Below are positions 49,166 to 61,500 of a DNA stretch of 64,000 bases, piece after piece (position 1 is the stretch's first letter; every line of letters starts with the position of its first letter). The notes beneath the pieces were generated by a model, which saw only the letters and a list, made by a program, of their open reading frames with translations, searched no databases and was not told where the DNA came from. Position numbers and translations under genes: made by a program. The DNA is taken from assembly GCF_031877795.1 (NCBI RefSeq), contig NC_133935.1, positions 76,898,303 to 76,962,302 on the forward strand, in the 5' to 3' direction. This stretch comes from Strix aluco (taxonomy: Eukaryota > Chordata > Aves > Strigiformes > Strigidae).

Positions 49166-49465
49166 CGCTGGTGGGGACTGCCTGCTCCTGTGCCATTAAG
49201 GCTTCCTTCTTAAGGAGTGCCCAGCCTTCCTGGACCGCTATACCCTTCAGGACCGTCTCCCAAGGGATTCTGTCAAGCAGTTGCCTAAACAAATCAAAGT
49301 CAGCCCTTTGGAAGTCCAGGATGTCAGTTCTGCTTCCCCATCTCCTGGCCTCTCTAAGAATAGAGAACTCTATTATTTCATGATCACTGTGCCCTAGTCG
49401 GCCTCCAACCATCATCCACCAGTCCTTCTCTGTTCACAAAAAGGAGGTCCAGCAGGGCACCTTCG
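49166..49465 (-). pseudogene. CR1 ORF2 endonuclease C-terminal remnant
   Basis: The frame spanning about 49415 down to 49149 contains GGRLGHSDHEIIEF, the conserved end of the AP-endonuclease domain of CR1 ORF2, where the SDH triad contributes a catalytic Asp and His. It then runs into the linker before the RT, where the frame changes. Bases up to about 49465 still look like the preceding part of the same domain (LLDLLFVNREG in another frame). Upstream of that the element is missing. Confidence 0.8.
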
Positions 49466-49470
49466 ATTCA

Positions 49471-52400
49471 GTATCTCTCAGCTATGGCATTAGGAAATTT
49501 TAAAACTGAACTTGTTTTGTGGTTCCAAGAAGAATTTCAGTTTGAATTAAGCATACAAAATCTCTTAGTCAGAAAGGATCTTCACAGAGGTGTTGCAAGT
49601 GACAGCTGAGGTCTGCCCTATCATTAGTGACATTGCTGAACAGGGACATTATCATAGCTAGTTAACATCTAAAATATCCACTATCTATTAATTAATCACA
49701 CTAACGTGAGAGGAGAATCAGTTTTGTGTATGCATACAGTATAAGCCAGAGGTTCTGGAAGGTGGACTGCATGTATTTTGCCAGAAGACTCAGCAATGGG
49801 GCAGAGGGGCATTTGACATTGAATTCATACAGTGGATTCTTATTTGCTTTGATGTCTGTTTTACCATTTTTTCATCTGCTTGAATTTCAAATAGTGTAAT
49901 ACATGATTTAGATATGGTGCCACATGGGATCACAACATCACATGGGAGGCTCCTAGTTAATCTAGAAAAAAAATGGGGGTTACTAAACTGTAAAAGTCAA
50001 GGAGTTGGCTAAAGGCAAAAACTGCAATATACACACTTTAAAAGTGAAGCACTAGCATGGAAGATACCTTGCAGTGAATCTTGGGAACATTTGGTTTTCT
50101 TAACACAAAAAAGAAATTAATTAGGTAAGATTTTATTTTAGTTTAGGCATTGAGTTATAATTATGCATATAGTTACATGCTTTATTCAGAAAGCATTTTA
50201 CCTTGGTCTATTCACTTTTCCAAAGATAGAAATTCAAATTCTTGCCTGCTTTCCTCTATTTCTTTCACAACAATTGTATTCAATTTCTCATATATGATTT
50301 TGCACACTGTCTCTGGTTAAAAATGAGAGCAAATAATGTGGCTGAATCAGATAATTGAAATTAAAATCTGAAAAACAGCAAAACAGAAGGCTGAAGGCTG
50401 ATAATTATCCCCACTGTATATTCCATACACAAGAAATTCTACTTACTAAGCCCACGCAGTAGCAGCTAAAGATAATCTTACACAAAAATGATCCCAAGAG
50501 CAGGTGATGGGGACTAAAAAGGAGGTCAGACCAAACAACAGCTATTTGTTGCTAAAGCAAGAAAAACAACAAAATCTCTTGAAATAATCCTCTCTCAGGA
50601 ACGAGGCTGCAAAACACACACACAGAGCTTCTGAGCAATCTCCCGACTTGTCAGATGAAGGGAAAAGCTATATAATTCTAACTGTAGGGATGAAATACAC
50701 TATCTCATATAACCATACTGCTCTGAAGCAACTCTAATCAATGCGTTAGAGCAAACACATTCCTGACATTTTGGAATAAAACTGATGGATGGTGTACTCC
50801 CAAATACAGACTATATTTAAATATTTAACTATAGTTTCTTTGATAATGCAGTAGAGTATTTTAAAGTATAAGATATCATGTACAGATCTGTACCAGCTTC
50901 AGATATAGATGCAGGCCTCCACTGGTCTACAACTTATCATGTAAGACATTATTTGTTGTAAAGCACTGCACTGACAAACTTGGTTCTGAATATTGGGAGT
51001 TTCCTGGCCACAAGAGTTAGCACAATCATTCTTCAACCATCTGGGGCACTGTAAAAAGGGTATGTGTTATTCCGTGGTCCTGAGAGCTTCTATTGATGTG
51101 AAGTAACTCTAGAACATAGTAAGTTATCACCTGGGTCATTATTCCATAAGTAGAACTAAACAACTGACATTGGTGAACACAGTTGAGAGGTTCTTTTATT
51201 TCAAAGAGACTACATAAGGAAATAATATTGGTGAATCATATGTAAACAGTAATGAGTATTTCTTCTACTCCTGTAAAATTAAAAATCAATACAAATTGGC
51301 TTCAAATTTCAACACAAGTAACATGCATGTCAGAGAAAACATATGTAAGCAGATCTTCAGAAGTAGCCCTGTTTTTGGTAATGTTGGTCATGTACATAAA
51401 GGTACACCTTATCGACAGGACTGTAACAGGAAAAAGGTAGTAGAAGAGTCCCTAATTAGGAAATAAAGTGTTTTTAAGATAAATAGAACTAAAAGGAGAA
51501 TTAAATCTTTTTGTATTTAAGACTATCTAAATGTGTAAAAAAGCAGATACTATACAGATCTGTTTTCGTGCTACAGGGTCATAAAAAAAAAAAAGGAACT
51601 GGGGCCTATTTCACTCTTTATATCCATGGGTGTAATGACAGTGTTAGAAAGGCAAAAGGGCACAGACAGAACTGTAGCAGACAATCTTAGTCAAAAGTAT
51701 AAAAATGTGTGCTAGGCACATGATTAAATGAAACAAAATCCATGCAAAGTTGGGGTGTCCTACTTGTATTACCTCCATCCTTATAATATCTACCTCCCTC
51801 ATTATCACATCTTTCTACCTACAGTAATCTCTGTTTACTACTTTCTTATCCCTTAATCTGCACACTTTCACTTGCCAATATTCAAACCACGTGTTGTTTA
51901 TCTCAGAAATCAGTCTTTATTCTTTATTTCCAAAGCAGAAAACTATCCTTAAGCTTATTAATTTTCCTCTCGCCTCACTCCATTCTTTCCTGAGCAACAG
52001 TCTACATCACTACCTGTGCCACTTTGTCACAGGAGATGCCAGGAACCCTAAAACAAGACTAGGTTCCCATACGTGAGCTGAACTGTTTTGTAAAAACTCT
52101 TATCCCATGGTACCAGTGTGGAAGTCAGCACAAGAGAACACAAAATGGACTGCATGCATGAACCACTCAGGAGGAAAAATCGCTGGTGGCAAAGCAGCAA
52201 GTCACACTTCTCAGGTGTCCAGCCATTCTCCATAGCAGTAGCACAATGAAGATGGCCAAATAAAATGTCTCAGAGGTCTTATGAAGTCTTAAGAGTTAAT
52301 GTTGTTCAGGGTTTCTTTAAGGAAGGAATTTATACCGTATTTTGCTAAGGTTGAGTGCATGCTTGCCAACCAGAAAATGTTTAAATTATTTAAGTCACCG

Positions 52401-52884
52401 TTTAATTGAGCATTATCTACTTCATTTTAGACCATTACTTATGGTTTATTCAGCGTCAGCATTCAAAGACCCGTTTAAAGAAGAAAATCCAACACATCCA
52501 ATAAAAATTGAACATGCAATACACTTTTCCTTCAAGTATTACAGGAAAAAACTTTTAAATTACCGAGTAATAGCTGAATGTGACTTAAAGTCTTTGTACT
52601 CTAATGCTAAAACACCTCCTGTACTGTAAAATTCTGCTCTTTTCGAGCTCATTCTGGGGGAAGAAATTCTTGAGATCCTATAGAAACAAAAAATCCTAAG
52701 GACTCACGGGGGAAGATGAACTTTAACAGATTTGCCTTGTAGACTCTTGAGTCTTATGTTTTGACTGAAACTTTTCCTGAGATTCAGAGTTTCATCTCAT
52801 GGGCAGGCTGTTTCAGCTAAGAAATTCTGTGAAATCTACTTTATTTCAAACTGCGCTCACAAATTGGCGGGGGGTGGGGTGGAT
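49471..52884. other. Intergenic DNA between a CR1 and the GNAI1 promoter
   Basis: A+T-rich with no recognised exon. Distal regulatory elements for GNAI1 could lie here, but nothing in the sequence identifies them. Confidence 0.6.
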
Positions 52885-52985
52885 ACAAAGTCGCAGCTCA
52901 GCTGACCCTGCTCTCAGCAGGCGGTTGGACCGGATGATCTCCCGCGGTCCCTTCCAATCCGAATTTTTCTGTGATCCTATTATAA
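52885..52985 (+). mobile_element. CR1 3'-end fragment
   Basis: The segment has the CR1 terminal pattern: CTGACCCTGCT, an AGCAGG...TTGGACCGGATGATCTCC core, then GGTCCCTTCCAATCC and TTTTTCTGTGATCCTATT at the end. It is a short, 5'-truncated insertion about 0.3 kb upstream of the GNAI1 CpG island. The 5' boundary is approximate. Confidence 0.85.
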
Positions 52986-53652
52986 GGTAATAGGATCTTT
53001 TGTAATCCAAACAGCTCAACGTGTGCACGGTGGGGAAAGAGTTGGAGACACTGCATCGAGTTTTCTTCCGGGTTTTATATTAAAGAACAAAACAAGCAAC
53101 AGAACAACCCCTCGGTAGGATGTGGATATCCAGACAGCCCTACACTTGAGCTCCGACAAGTACGCCAGGCACACGAGGAGAAAGTTGACTGAGCAGTTCA
53201 GAGCCGTGGGGTGGGATCGTTTCGTTTGGCTTTCTTTTCGTGAGGGAAAAATGCTGCTGACCGGTGAGTCTCAAGAGTAGAAAGCCCCGCTGCTGCCCCA
53301 GGCCCCCTCCCGGCCTCCCCCTCCTGAGGGGACGGTCGCCCCGCAGCCCACGGGCACCCAGCGCCAGTGGCGGCTGGACCCCGAGGCGCTTTGTCGGCAG
53401 CGAAGCGGCGGGAAGCGAGCGCAAGGCAGCCGGGCGGGCACGCCGGGAGCCAACAGCGACGGAAGCGGCCCCCAGGCGGGGCCGTGACTGAGGAGAGGGG
53501 GCTCCTCCGCCCGCTCCTGCCCTGCCCCCAGGCGGCCTCAGCCTCTGGAGCCGCCCTGCCTCCCTCGGCCCCTCCCGCTCAGACCCGTTTAAACTCGAGC
53601 TCGCGGCGGTTTCCCCCAGCGCCACGCGCAGGTGCCCGGCGCTCGCGCGCGA

Positions 53653-53660
53653 TGACGTCA
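53653..53660. promoter_or_regulatory. Perfect palindromic cAMP response element (CRE)
   Basis: TGACGTCA is the full 8-bp CREB/ATF site, here in a CpG context (preceded by a CGCGCGCGA run). It lies about 540 bp upstream of the GNAI1 start codon and about 75 bp upstream of an NRF1 palindrome. Full CREs close to CpG-island start sites are often bound by CREB. Function here is inferred from sequence and position. Confidence 0.75.
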
Positions 53661-53732
53661 CACAGCCGCCGCCCTCCTCCCGCGCCCGTTTTTAACCTCA
53701 TTCGCGTCCCGCGCAACGGCTCGCGGGTGCCG

Positions 53733-53744
53733 TGCGCATGCGCA
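53733..53744. promoter_or_regulatory. Perfect NRF1 palindrome
   Basis: TGCGCATGCGCA is the ideal binding palindrome for nuclear respiratory factor 1, a common activator of CpG-island promoters. It lies between the CRE and the GC boxes and is probably close to, or just upstream of, the GNAI1 transcription start. Confidence 0.75.
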
Positions 53745-53862
53745 GCCGCGCCGCCCGGCCCTTCCCGCCGTGCACGCGCTCGCCCCCGCCTCCATCCTCC
53801 CCCCTCCCCGCTATCCCGCGCCGCCGTGTGGGCGGTTGCGCGCGACAGAGCGCCTCCGGAGA

Positions 53863-53874
53863 GGGCGGGGGCGG
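53863..53874 (+). promoter_or_regulatory. Sp1/KLF-type GC box
   Basis: GGGCGGGGGCGG contains two overlapping GC-box cores. It is the clearest such site in the island, although GC boxes are expected by composition in this block, so its individual importance is uncertain. Confidence 0.5.
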
Positions 53875-54183
53875 TGCCGGTGCCGCGGGAGCGCGAGGGC
53901 CGCGGCGGCGGGAGCAGCAGCCTCCGTCAGCAGCGCTCCGCCGTCTCCCTTTCCGCGTCCCCCTGGGGACGGCTTCAGGCAAGCCTCCCTCGCCCTCGTG
54001 TCCCCCCCGCCGCGTTCTTCCTCTCCGCTTGCTTGCGTGTGAGGTAAACTCGGCGCCGGCGTTGCGTTTCAGGTGAGGGAGGGGGGGAAGGCGAAAGAGA
54101 GCGGGGAAGGCACTCACTCCCCCTCCCTCCTCAGCCCCGCGAAACCCCGCCGCTCCCTTGCTTCTCTTCTCCCGGCGAAGTAA

Positions 54184-54354
<171 letters not shown>

Positions 54355-54357
54355 TAG

Positions 54358-54379
54358 CCCCCCCCCCCCCCCCCCCCCC
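54358..54379 (+). repeat. Uninterrupted C homopolymer of about 22 bases
   Basis: A pure C run (G run on the other strand) starts about 39 bases into GNAI1 intron 1. Such runs are length-unstable, can form G-quadruplex or i-motif structures, and are hard to sequence, so the exact length should be treated as approximate. Confidence 0.9.
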
Positions 54380-57300
54380 GAAGCCGTGGGGTGAGGTGCC
54401 CGCTCGCCGCGCAGCCCTGAGGTAAGGGCCCCTGCCGAGGCGAGGGCGGGGCAGGTGCCCGCCGAGCCAGCTCGCAGCCAGTGTGGCACTGGAGGATGGC
54501 TGAGGAGAGGGCCCCGCTTCTTGGGCGAGGAGGGCGGCTGGGCGGTGGGAGGCTTTCCTCGGGTAACGGGACAGAGGCACCGCTGTGCTGCCGTAGTGGG
54601 GAGGGTGCTTACGGCCCCTCAGAAGTTTTCGGGGTGAGGGGAGGCAGAGCAGCCCGCCCAGTCAGGTGAGCGCCTCGGCTTCTGTTGGGGTTGGAGGCAG
54701 GGCCGTCCTGGGTAACGGCACCTCGTAATGTGTCCCGGGGCCCTTCTTTAGAGCGGGCCCTAACTTCCGTATGGAGAGGATAACATCTTAAACTTTTGAC
54801 GTAGATTCTGTGTACCTCTGCTCAGAGGAAGGGAATTTTAGGTTGGAGGATGTTTGTTCTTAATGTTTCTTGTGGAGCCGAACATCTCCCAAACTTTTGC
54901 TGTAAGAATAAGGCACAGAAAGCATCAAAGGAACACAAAACAAAGCATCATTTAAATTTTTTGCATTGTTTTATTTTTGTGGAAGTTGCTTATGTTGCAG
55001 AAATTTTACAATGGGAAGTACAACCTTGATGGGGGTTCTAAATGTATAATCTAGTGACTCATATAATATGCCATTGTGTTCTTGAGTTCTTCGCACAAGT
55101 GCTTGAAGCTAGCTTTTTTGTATATTTTAAGTGATATGTTTGTGTGTAAAGATAAGTAAGATTTTTAAAAATTACAAGAAAAAAAGCGAGGATTTTAATT
55201 GGAAATACCTTTGTGCGAGACTAAAATTACCGTACAGCTTGCGGACAGCTGAATGCTGCGAGATTTGCATTGTATTAATGTTGTGGGAGTTTTCCAGTAT
55301 ATGCCGTATAAACCTTCTAATCCGGAGTTAAGTAGCTGTTGAGTGGCAGTTTTTCTCGTGCTGCTCTTCCCCTCCCAGAGGTACAGTTTCAGGCAAACTT
55401 TTTAAACGACTGCCCAATTTGTCACTCCCGTCGACATTGATTTTTCTAGATTGCTCGTCTACAGTGCTCTGTTCACTACATTGTAGTAGACCTCTTAAAT
55501 AACGTCTTTCTGTTGCTAAACTCTAAAATAGCTCCAGAAGGGTACGGGAGACTGAAGCGCTTTCATGTGTAGATGAGATGAAACAAACCTAGTATGGAAA
55601 AATCATCCTAAAATGCGTTTATAGAGTTAAAATTTTGCTTGTGAGAGAAACATTTAAAGCTTTTCTTTTTGGTTTGTTTTCCAGAAAGTGTTAGGCTTTT
55701 GGCTGGTACGTTGTCTAGTCCTGCAAACCTTTGGAATCCTCACATTGTTCATGGAAAGGTTATCCTGTATGCGATCAATAGCAATACTGCAGAAGATGTT
55801 ACTGACTTTTTCAGAGGTGGCAAAGTAATGCTTTGTATGTCTTCTGGCAAGGCATTTAAAATGATTTTTCAGTATTTTCCTCTTCTGTATGGAACATGTA
55901 GTCTGGTAGTCACCTTCATAGCTTCCACCGTATTCTGTGGATACGGGTCAAGCCCACATCTGTAGAAAGATGCTTTAAACTTGAGAATGAATTTTGTCAA
56001 TGTTTTCGGTTGTTTAGTGCTCTTATGCATAAAGTCCTGTGTTACAAGCTTTTATTTTTAAATTTTATAAATTCTATGTATCTAATACAGAAAAGCTTTT
56101 CAGGAAAGTATGTTTTTCTGCTGAAATCTCTTGAAATCGTAGGATATGGAACAATGGCTCAAATACATGTGTTTTCTAATTTTTTTTACATGTTTTCAAT
56201 ATTTCCCCCTCCCCTATTAAAAAGAGGGGTTAAAACTAGCAGGCTGACTTGTTAGGACTAGTGTTTGAATCATTGTTTAAACAAAAATTGCCTAAATGTT
56301 TACTGAACTCAGAATGAGGTTTTGCATATATACCCATGGATGCGTTTGTGTATTTCACTATGAAAGTTTTTCTGTTTCCTTGCAACTGTGTCAGATGTCT
56401 TAAATGTTATGTGAATGCTTTATCTGATGGTGAAACTATTTAAAGTTACTTCCACTAGAGTCACTTTCTTCTCATCGCTCACTTTCCCAATTGCTTGTTC
56501 AGCCCATATGTCATAGTTTATCATCTACTCGGTTGTACTCCTACATCTATTTATGGGCTTGTTCTGCTAAAAAGATACCGAAATAAAAGGAAAAGTACAA
56601 ATTGTGGTCTGCTGCCAGGAAAATACAATGTGTGAGAGGCATCTAAAATACCTTGCTTACATAGAAAAAGAGCATGTGGCTGTACAGCTGTTGACCCAAT
56701 CAGACAGATTTATTCCAACATCTACAAAAGCTATACTTTTGTGTGGTGATTAGAGAATCCTATTGAAGCTTGAGCTAGGATGCTCAATTGAAGGAATATG
56801 TGTTTATAAAATCAGTCTATTTCTAGCCTTTAAATTTAATTTATTCCATTATATGCTTTTCAAAAGGTTTTTCTAAACCAGGAAATTGCAGTGATATAAT
56901 TACAGGAGAGATGTGACATTGCTCTACCTAAACCATGACTTTGTGAACAATATCACTGCTCCATGTTAGATTTAGATTTTGTTGTCCTGTTTCTAGGAAG
57001 AAGCAGACATATTTAAACTGTTCAAAATACTGTTGGCCTGGATTATCTAACTTATTTCATTCTGTAAATACAGATTTCAATCTGTAAATTGGTGCATCAT
57101 TTTGTACAAATTTGACTGCAGGTCATTTGGAACAAAAATACTGGATTCTGAACATTATCCATGTATAACAATATTTTAACCTTGTAATTCTATGCAGTTC
57201 AGTGTGCTATCCCAACAGCAGGAGAACCTTTTCTGGAAAATTTGAGAACCATCCTCGTTATTAGAAGTAAGCTGAATTTGAGCATATAGTTTGTAAGCCA

Positions 57301-58477
57301 AATGGAAAAATGCTTGTTTATACATGGAATTAGGTGATTTATTTTTTCAAATCATTAAATAAATGACCTTCTTTCATTTAAAATTATTTTCAATCAATGG
57401 TTGACAAAGAAATATTTACATTTCATAGGAACTCAACAAAAAATGCAAGTGCTGTCTAGTATATTGTCCAATACTAAAAATGTAACATACAAACGTACTT
57501 AAGCACTTTAATATTTCTGTGTCAGGTTGATGGTTCCTAAACTTCTGTTTCCTAATTGTTTGAAGTAGTACTTTGTTTTATTGTATTTTTGTTGCTGTTG
57601 TTTCTTATAGATAATCTCATATACTTAATGTGAACAAGATTTTTCAAAAGCAGTGTATATTTTGGCTGGCTTCCAAGTAGAGAAAGCAGTAGACCTGAGT
57701 TGTTTTTCTTTTCCATGGTTCCTCATCTTAACTTTTAGCGTTCAACAAATAAAAATTCCAGTGATGCTTGCAGAATGAATGTAGTTCTACTCATGTTGAG
57801 AGATGGTGGTTCTGTGTGAGTGATCTGTGTGCTGCATTAATATACATGTGATCCAGATCAGGTGTGGATTTGCAAGTACGTTTCTGTTGAATTAGCTAAA
57901 GCACATAAGACTGAACTTACGCCAACTGCAGGAGAACAGGCAGTACCTCATTTAGTAAAAGCCTTCTGGTATGAGGTTAACGCATCAAGTTTTATGAATA
58001 CATTCAAACTGGCAGCATGAGTTTATAGGATTAGTGCTTTGTCTTGTGGATTATCACATTCTTCACCTAATATAGCAAATACAGTGTTCAGGTATGAATG
58101 AAAAAGGCAATAGATATGTCTTAAACATTCTTCAGGGGTAGATCCTGGGATCTAGGAGGTCACAGACCATATATCTGAACAACTGTAATTATCTGTCTTC
58201 TTTCTGGAAAATCATGTTTGTAGATTTAAGTTCAGTGGATACCTTTGTACTCCTGATCAGCAGAGCCACTTTTCCATTCCTGAATAGATCCTTGTGATTC
58301 ATACTGGAACGCTGGCATGTCGCATTCCTAAAGATGCCTGTGTTTTAACTTAAGACAGAGTACTGCTCTTAATCTTTTTCACTGCAGTTCTTCCTGTTCC
58401 CTAAGGCAGTAACCAGAACAATTCTATTCAGTTGTTCTTCTAAATCTTCAAATCTCAGGCATCCTTTTCTGGCTGGT

Positions 58478-58515
58478 TTTTTTTTGTTTGTTTTGGTTTT
58501 TTTTTTTTTTTTTGT
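58478..58515 (+). repeat. T-rich tract with TTTG interruptions
   Basis: T9GTTTGTTTTGG followed by about 20 T in GNAI1 intron 1. It resembles a strong pyrimidine tract and is followed by TTACAG, but no coding exon follows. Confidence 0.75.
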
Positions 58516-61500
58516 TACAGACCTGCATCTTTCTGTCTGCTCAGTCAGCTGACTCCCACTGCATACTCATCTTTTCAACAGCATGATCTTTGCAGTCCTT
58601 GGCAATACCTGCCTTTCTGCAGACCTGACTGCACACTGGAATAAAAAAAAAATATATGCTGTTTGTACCATTACTTGTCTTGCCTTTTCTCCAGAGTATT
58701 TTCTTTCTCCACACTTGCAGATAAAAAGGACTTCAGAAGTCTGAACTTCTCGAAAAAGCCTTATTCTCACAAACAAGTGTTGCACATTTCAGAGATGTTG
58801 ACCTCATTTTTGTAAGTTATGCCAGCCTAGTCTAAAACATTTTTGACAAAATATTTCCTGTCTCACCTTCGGAGACAACTATCTATAGATATTTACAAAG
58901 TTCACCTCTTATTTAAAAGTCCTTTTATGATACCTAAAAGAAGTGTTTAAAGTTTGGGGTTTTTTTTTTTGCTTGTAGGTCTTGTTTGTCTCGCCTTCTC
59001 CCCCTCCCCCGACTTTCTGCTTGTCTGCTTAGATTTAGCTAGAGTGCTGAACTAGGAGCTCTCTTGCATTTTTATATTGTACAATCGGATTCTGGCAATC
59101 AGGATGTTATTTATGTGGACTTTTATATCTGACTTTGTAGTTAAGTCAATGAAATCCTCAACCCTTTGTACTAAATATAACAATAATTTCAAAGAACAAA
59201 GTCAAAATTACTACATTCCCATAGTGTAATAATCACCCTTGCTTTTGTGAAAGGAGGCTCATGGATGTACAGAAAACACAGCCATTCAGTTACCGTTGTG
59301 TTTGTATAATTACAGTTTGGGTTTTTTATGTCTCTTTCTATTTGAATGTTAGTGTCATAATTTACATCATCATCATATTGGTCTTTAATGTGTGTATAGA
59401 CTTCTTCACTACAATGCAAATTAGTGATTTCAGGTCATCTGTTGCATTATTATTTTAAATCTTCATTTTGGAAGTTTCTTTATAAAGTCACCATTTATGT
59501 TTGTATCATGATTTTAATTCTTTAACATTCTTAGGAAAAAATTTACTTCAGTACATGTTGTTTCAGAAAGGGCTAAAGAGAAACTGCATGTTTTGTAGTA
59601 TGTCATGATACCACTAATGGTGACTTTGCTTTTTTTGTCTCTTGATTAAAAAGTGTAGTTATGGATATATAAAAATTACTTTAACTTATCTTTTCCATCA
59701 GGCATTAAGGCTTTTTTTTTTAATATTTTAAGAGTTAGAAAACATTTTAAGCTTAAAAAAATATTTTCCTTCAAGTTGTCTTTTAAAAACAATTGTAATG
59801 CTGCTTCTCTTCGTGCCCTCCACCCCTGAATTAGAGACCAAAAAAGCTCTGGTAAGGTTCTTTTTGGTAAGCTGTTCACTCCCAGCATCAGTGGTGCCTC
59901 AAGACTACACATAAGTTCTGTAATACACGGTCTCAATTAGTTTCTTCATACTTTTTCTGGCAGCACAGTTTATTGTGCCATCACTGTGCTGATATGGCAG
60001 TTTACTTCAGTCCTATAGATTATATTACTGAAATGATTGTGTATTTAAGCTAACCGTTTGTGAAGTTATTTTCAACTCACTTCAGAACTAAAGTTTACAG
60101 TATAGCTCCTTGCATAGTTTTGTTGGCACAACTTGAACTCAGGCTTTGTGCTATAAAGAGTTAGGCTGTGCTGATTTATATAATCACGTTGCTGAAGTGG
60201 ATTGTTCCTTTGCCACATTGTACCTTTTAGTTATTTTGGTCCTCTGAGAAGGAAGGACTGAGTAGTTGGCACATCCTAAAGTCTGGCTAAATATTTTGAA
60301 ACCAAGCCATGAGACTAGTTTCAGAGGGCATGAAATTCTGAAGTCAGTTTTGCCGCTGAGCTTGATGGATATCTGCAGTGTTTCCTGTAATATGCTATCT
60401 TGCAAATGTGGAGGTAGAAAACTGGAAGTAGAAAAGAGATATTTAAGATGTTCTGTTAAGTGTGAAGTATTTCTGCCATGGAAACGCTGAAATAATGATC
60501 TGAACTGACTTGATAATTAGCTATTAAGTTTTTTTCCAAGATGTGCATAGGAGAACTGTATTGATGAATACTTGCTATTCTGAGGTTGAGTCTTAGTCAT
60601 TGTCCAGCTTTACTGAGGTCAGCTGTTCTATTTATTGCCTTCTTTGCTCAATGTCCTACTGTTACTTTAGGCTTTGGTAAATTACTGTTTTGTTATGCTG
60701 TAAGTGGAACTTAGTTGGTTTCACCTGAGAGATTCTGTATCCAAGAAGTATTTACATTAGTAATGTATACAGAGAGCAGCTGGAAAAATCAGAACTTTGA
60801 ACTTGTGAGAGCAAAAAGTTTTATGTGCACTATTCGGAAAAATGCAGAGTTTTTGAAGTGGCTCAACTTAGTGACATTTCTGAGTGGAAGGATAATTAAG
60901 ATGCTGGAATTTATTAGACAATTAAGACAAAACCAAACTTTTTGCTGACACTTGTACTAGGAATGTATGCTTTTGCAATAAAAGATTTGAACTAATTTCT
61001 TAATGCTAAACATATTTTGTTCTCCTTGTCCATTAAGTAGGAGCAGACAAGACAAAATAATATTTCTTAATGAGAATCAGGATGGGAAATGAAGGAATGA
61101 TATGATGTCATAGACTAATTATCCATGTTTGTGACTGCTGATAACCCTTTCACAGTGTAGCTGTAAGAAGTGTTAAGAGTTGGGATTTGGGAGATGTTTC
61201 TCATCATCATGGCTTTGCCCTCAGAATTTACAAAGCTGTGGAGCTAGCTTCAAAGTCTTTGGAATTATCTACAGCTTAAATATGTAACAGGAGATAGTTT
61301 CATGTGTCTGTTCATGCTGTCCCAGCAAAATTGCCAAACAATCACCTAGTATCACAGATACCCGTGTGCATTATTCCTCGATTTGAAAATGTTATCTGAT
61401 CAGGCCAAATTTTGACTTTCCACTTCATTTTGGTTTAATTGATGGCTAGTCCCTTCCTTAAAAACCATATTTCTGTGTAATTTTTAAAAATTTCACGATA

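Larger units (their letters stand above)
47175..49465 (-). mobile_element. CR1 LINE, 5'-truncated, with a long open reverse-transcriptase frame
   Basis: This is a non-LTR retrotransposon of the avian CR1 superfamily inserted on the minus strand. Its 3' end (low coordinate) carries about two ATTCTGTG-type 8-base repeats, the hallmark CR1 tail. The body encodes the end of an AP-type endonuclease (an SDH motif near 49390) followed by reverse transcriptase. The 5' end is lost inside the endonuclease near 49465, the usual outcome of abortive reverse transcription. ATTCA occurs immediately outside both ends (47170-47174 and 49466-49470), which may be a short target-site duplication. The element closely resembles the copy at 21387-22777 but lacks its two internal deletions. 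It looks relatively young because the RT frame is still open. Confidence 0.93.

Noticed and set aside
1..53000. Possible MAGI2 first exon on the minus strand
   Set aside because: Expected nearby from remembered synteny, but no matching N-terminal sequence was seen; the orphan CpG island near 42.4 kb does not encode it.
53367..54047. 226-codon + strand ORF upstream of GNAI1, and 139-173-codon minus ORFs over the same island
   Set aside because: Pro/Ala/Arg-rich frames open in several registers at once, with no recognisable domain and lying in the GNAI1 promoter and leader.
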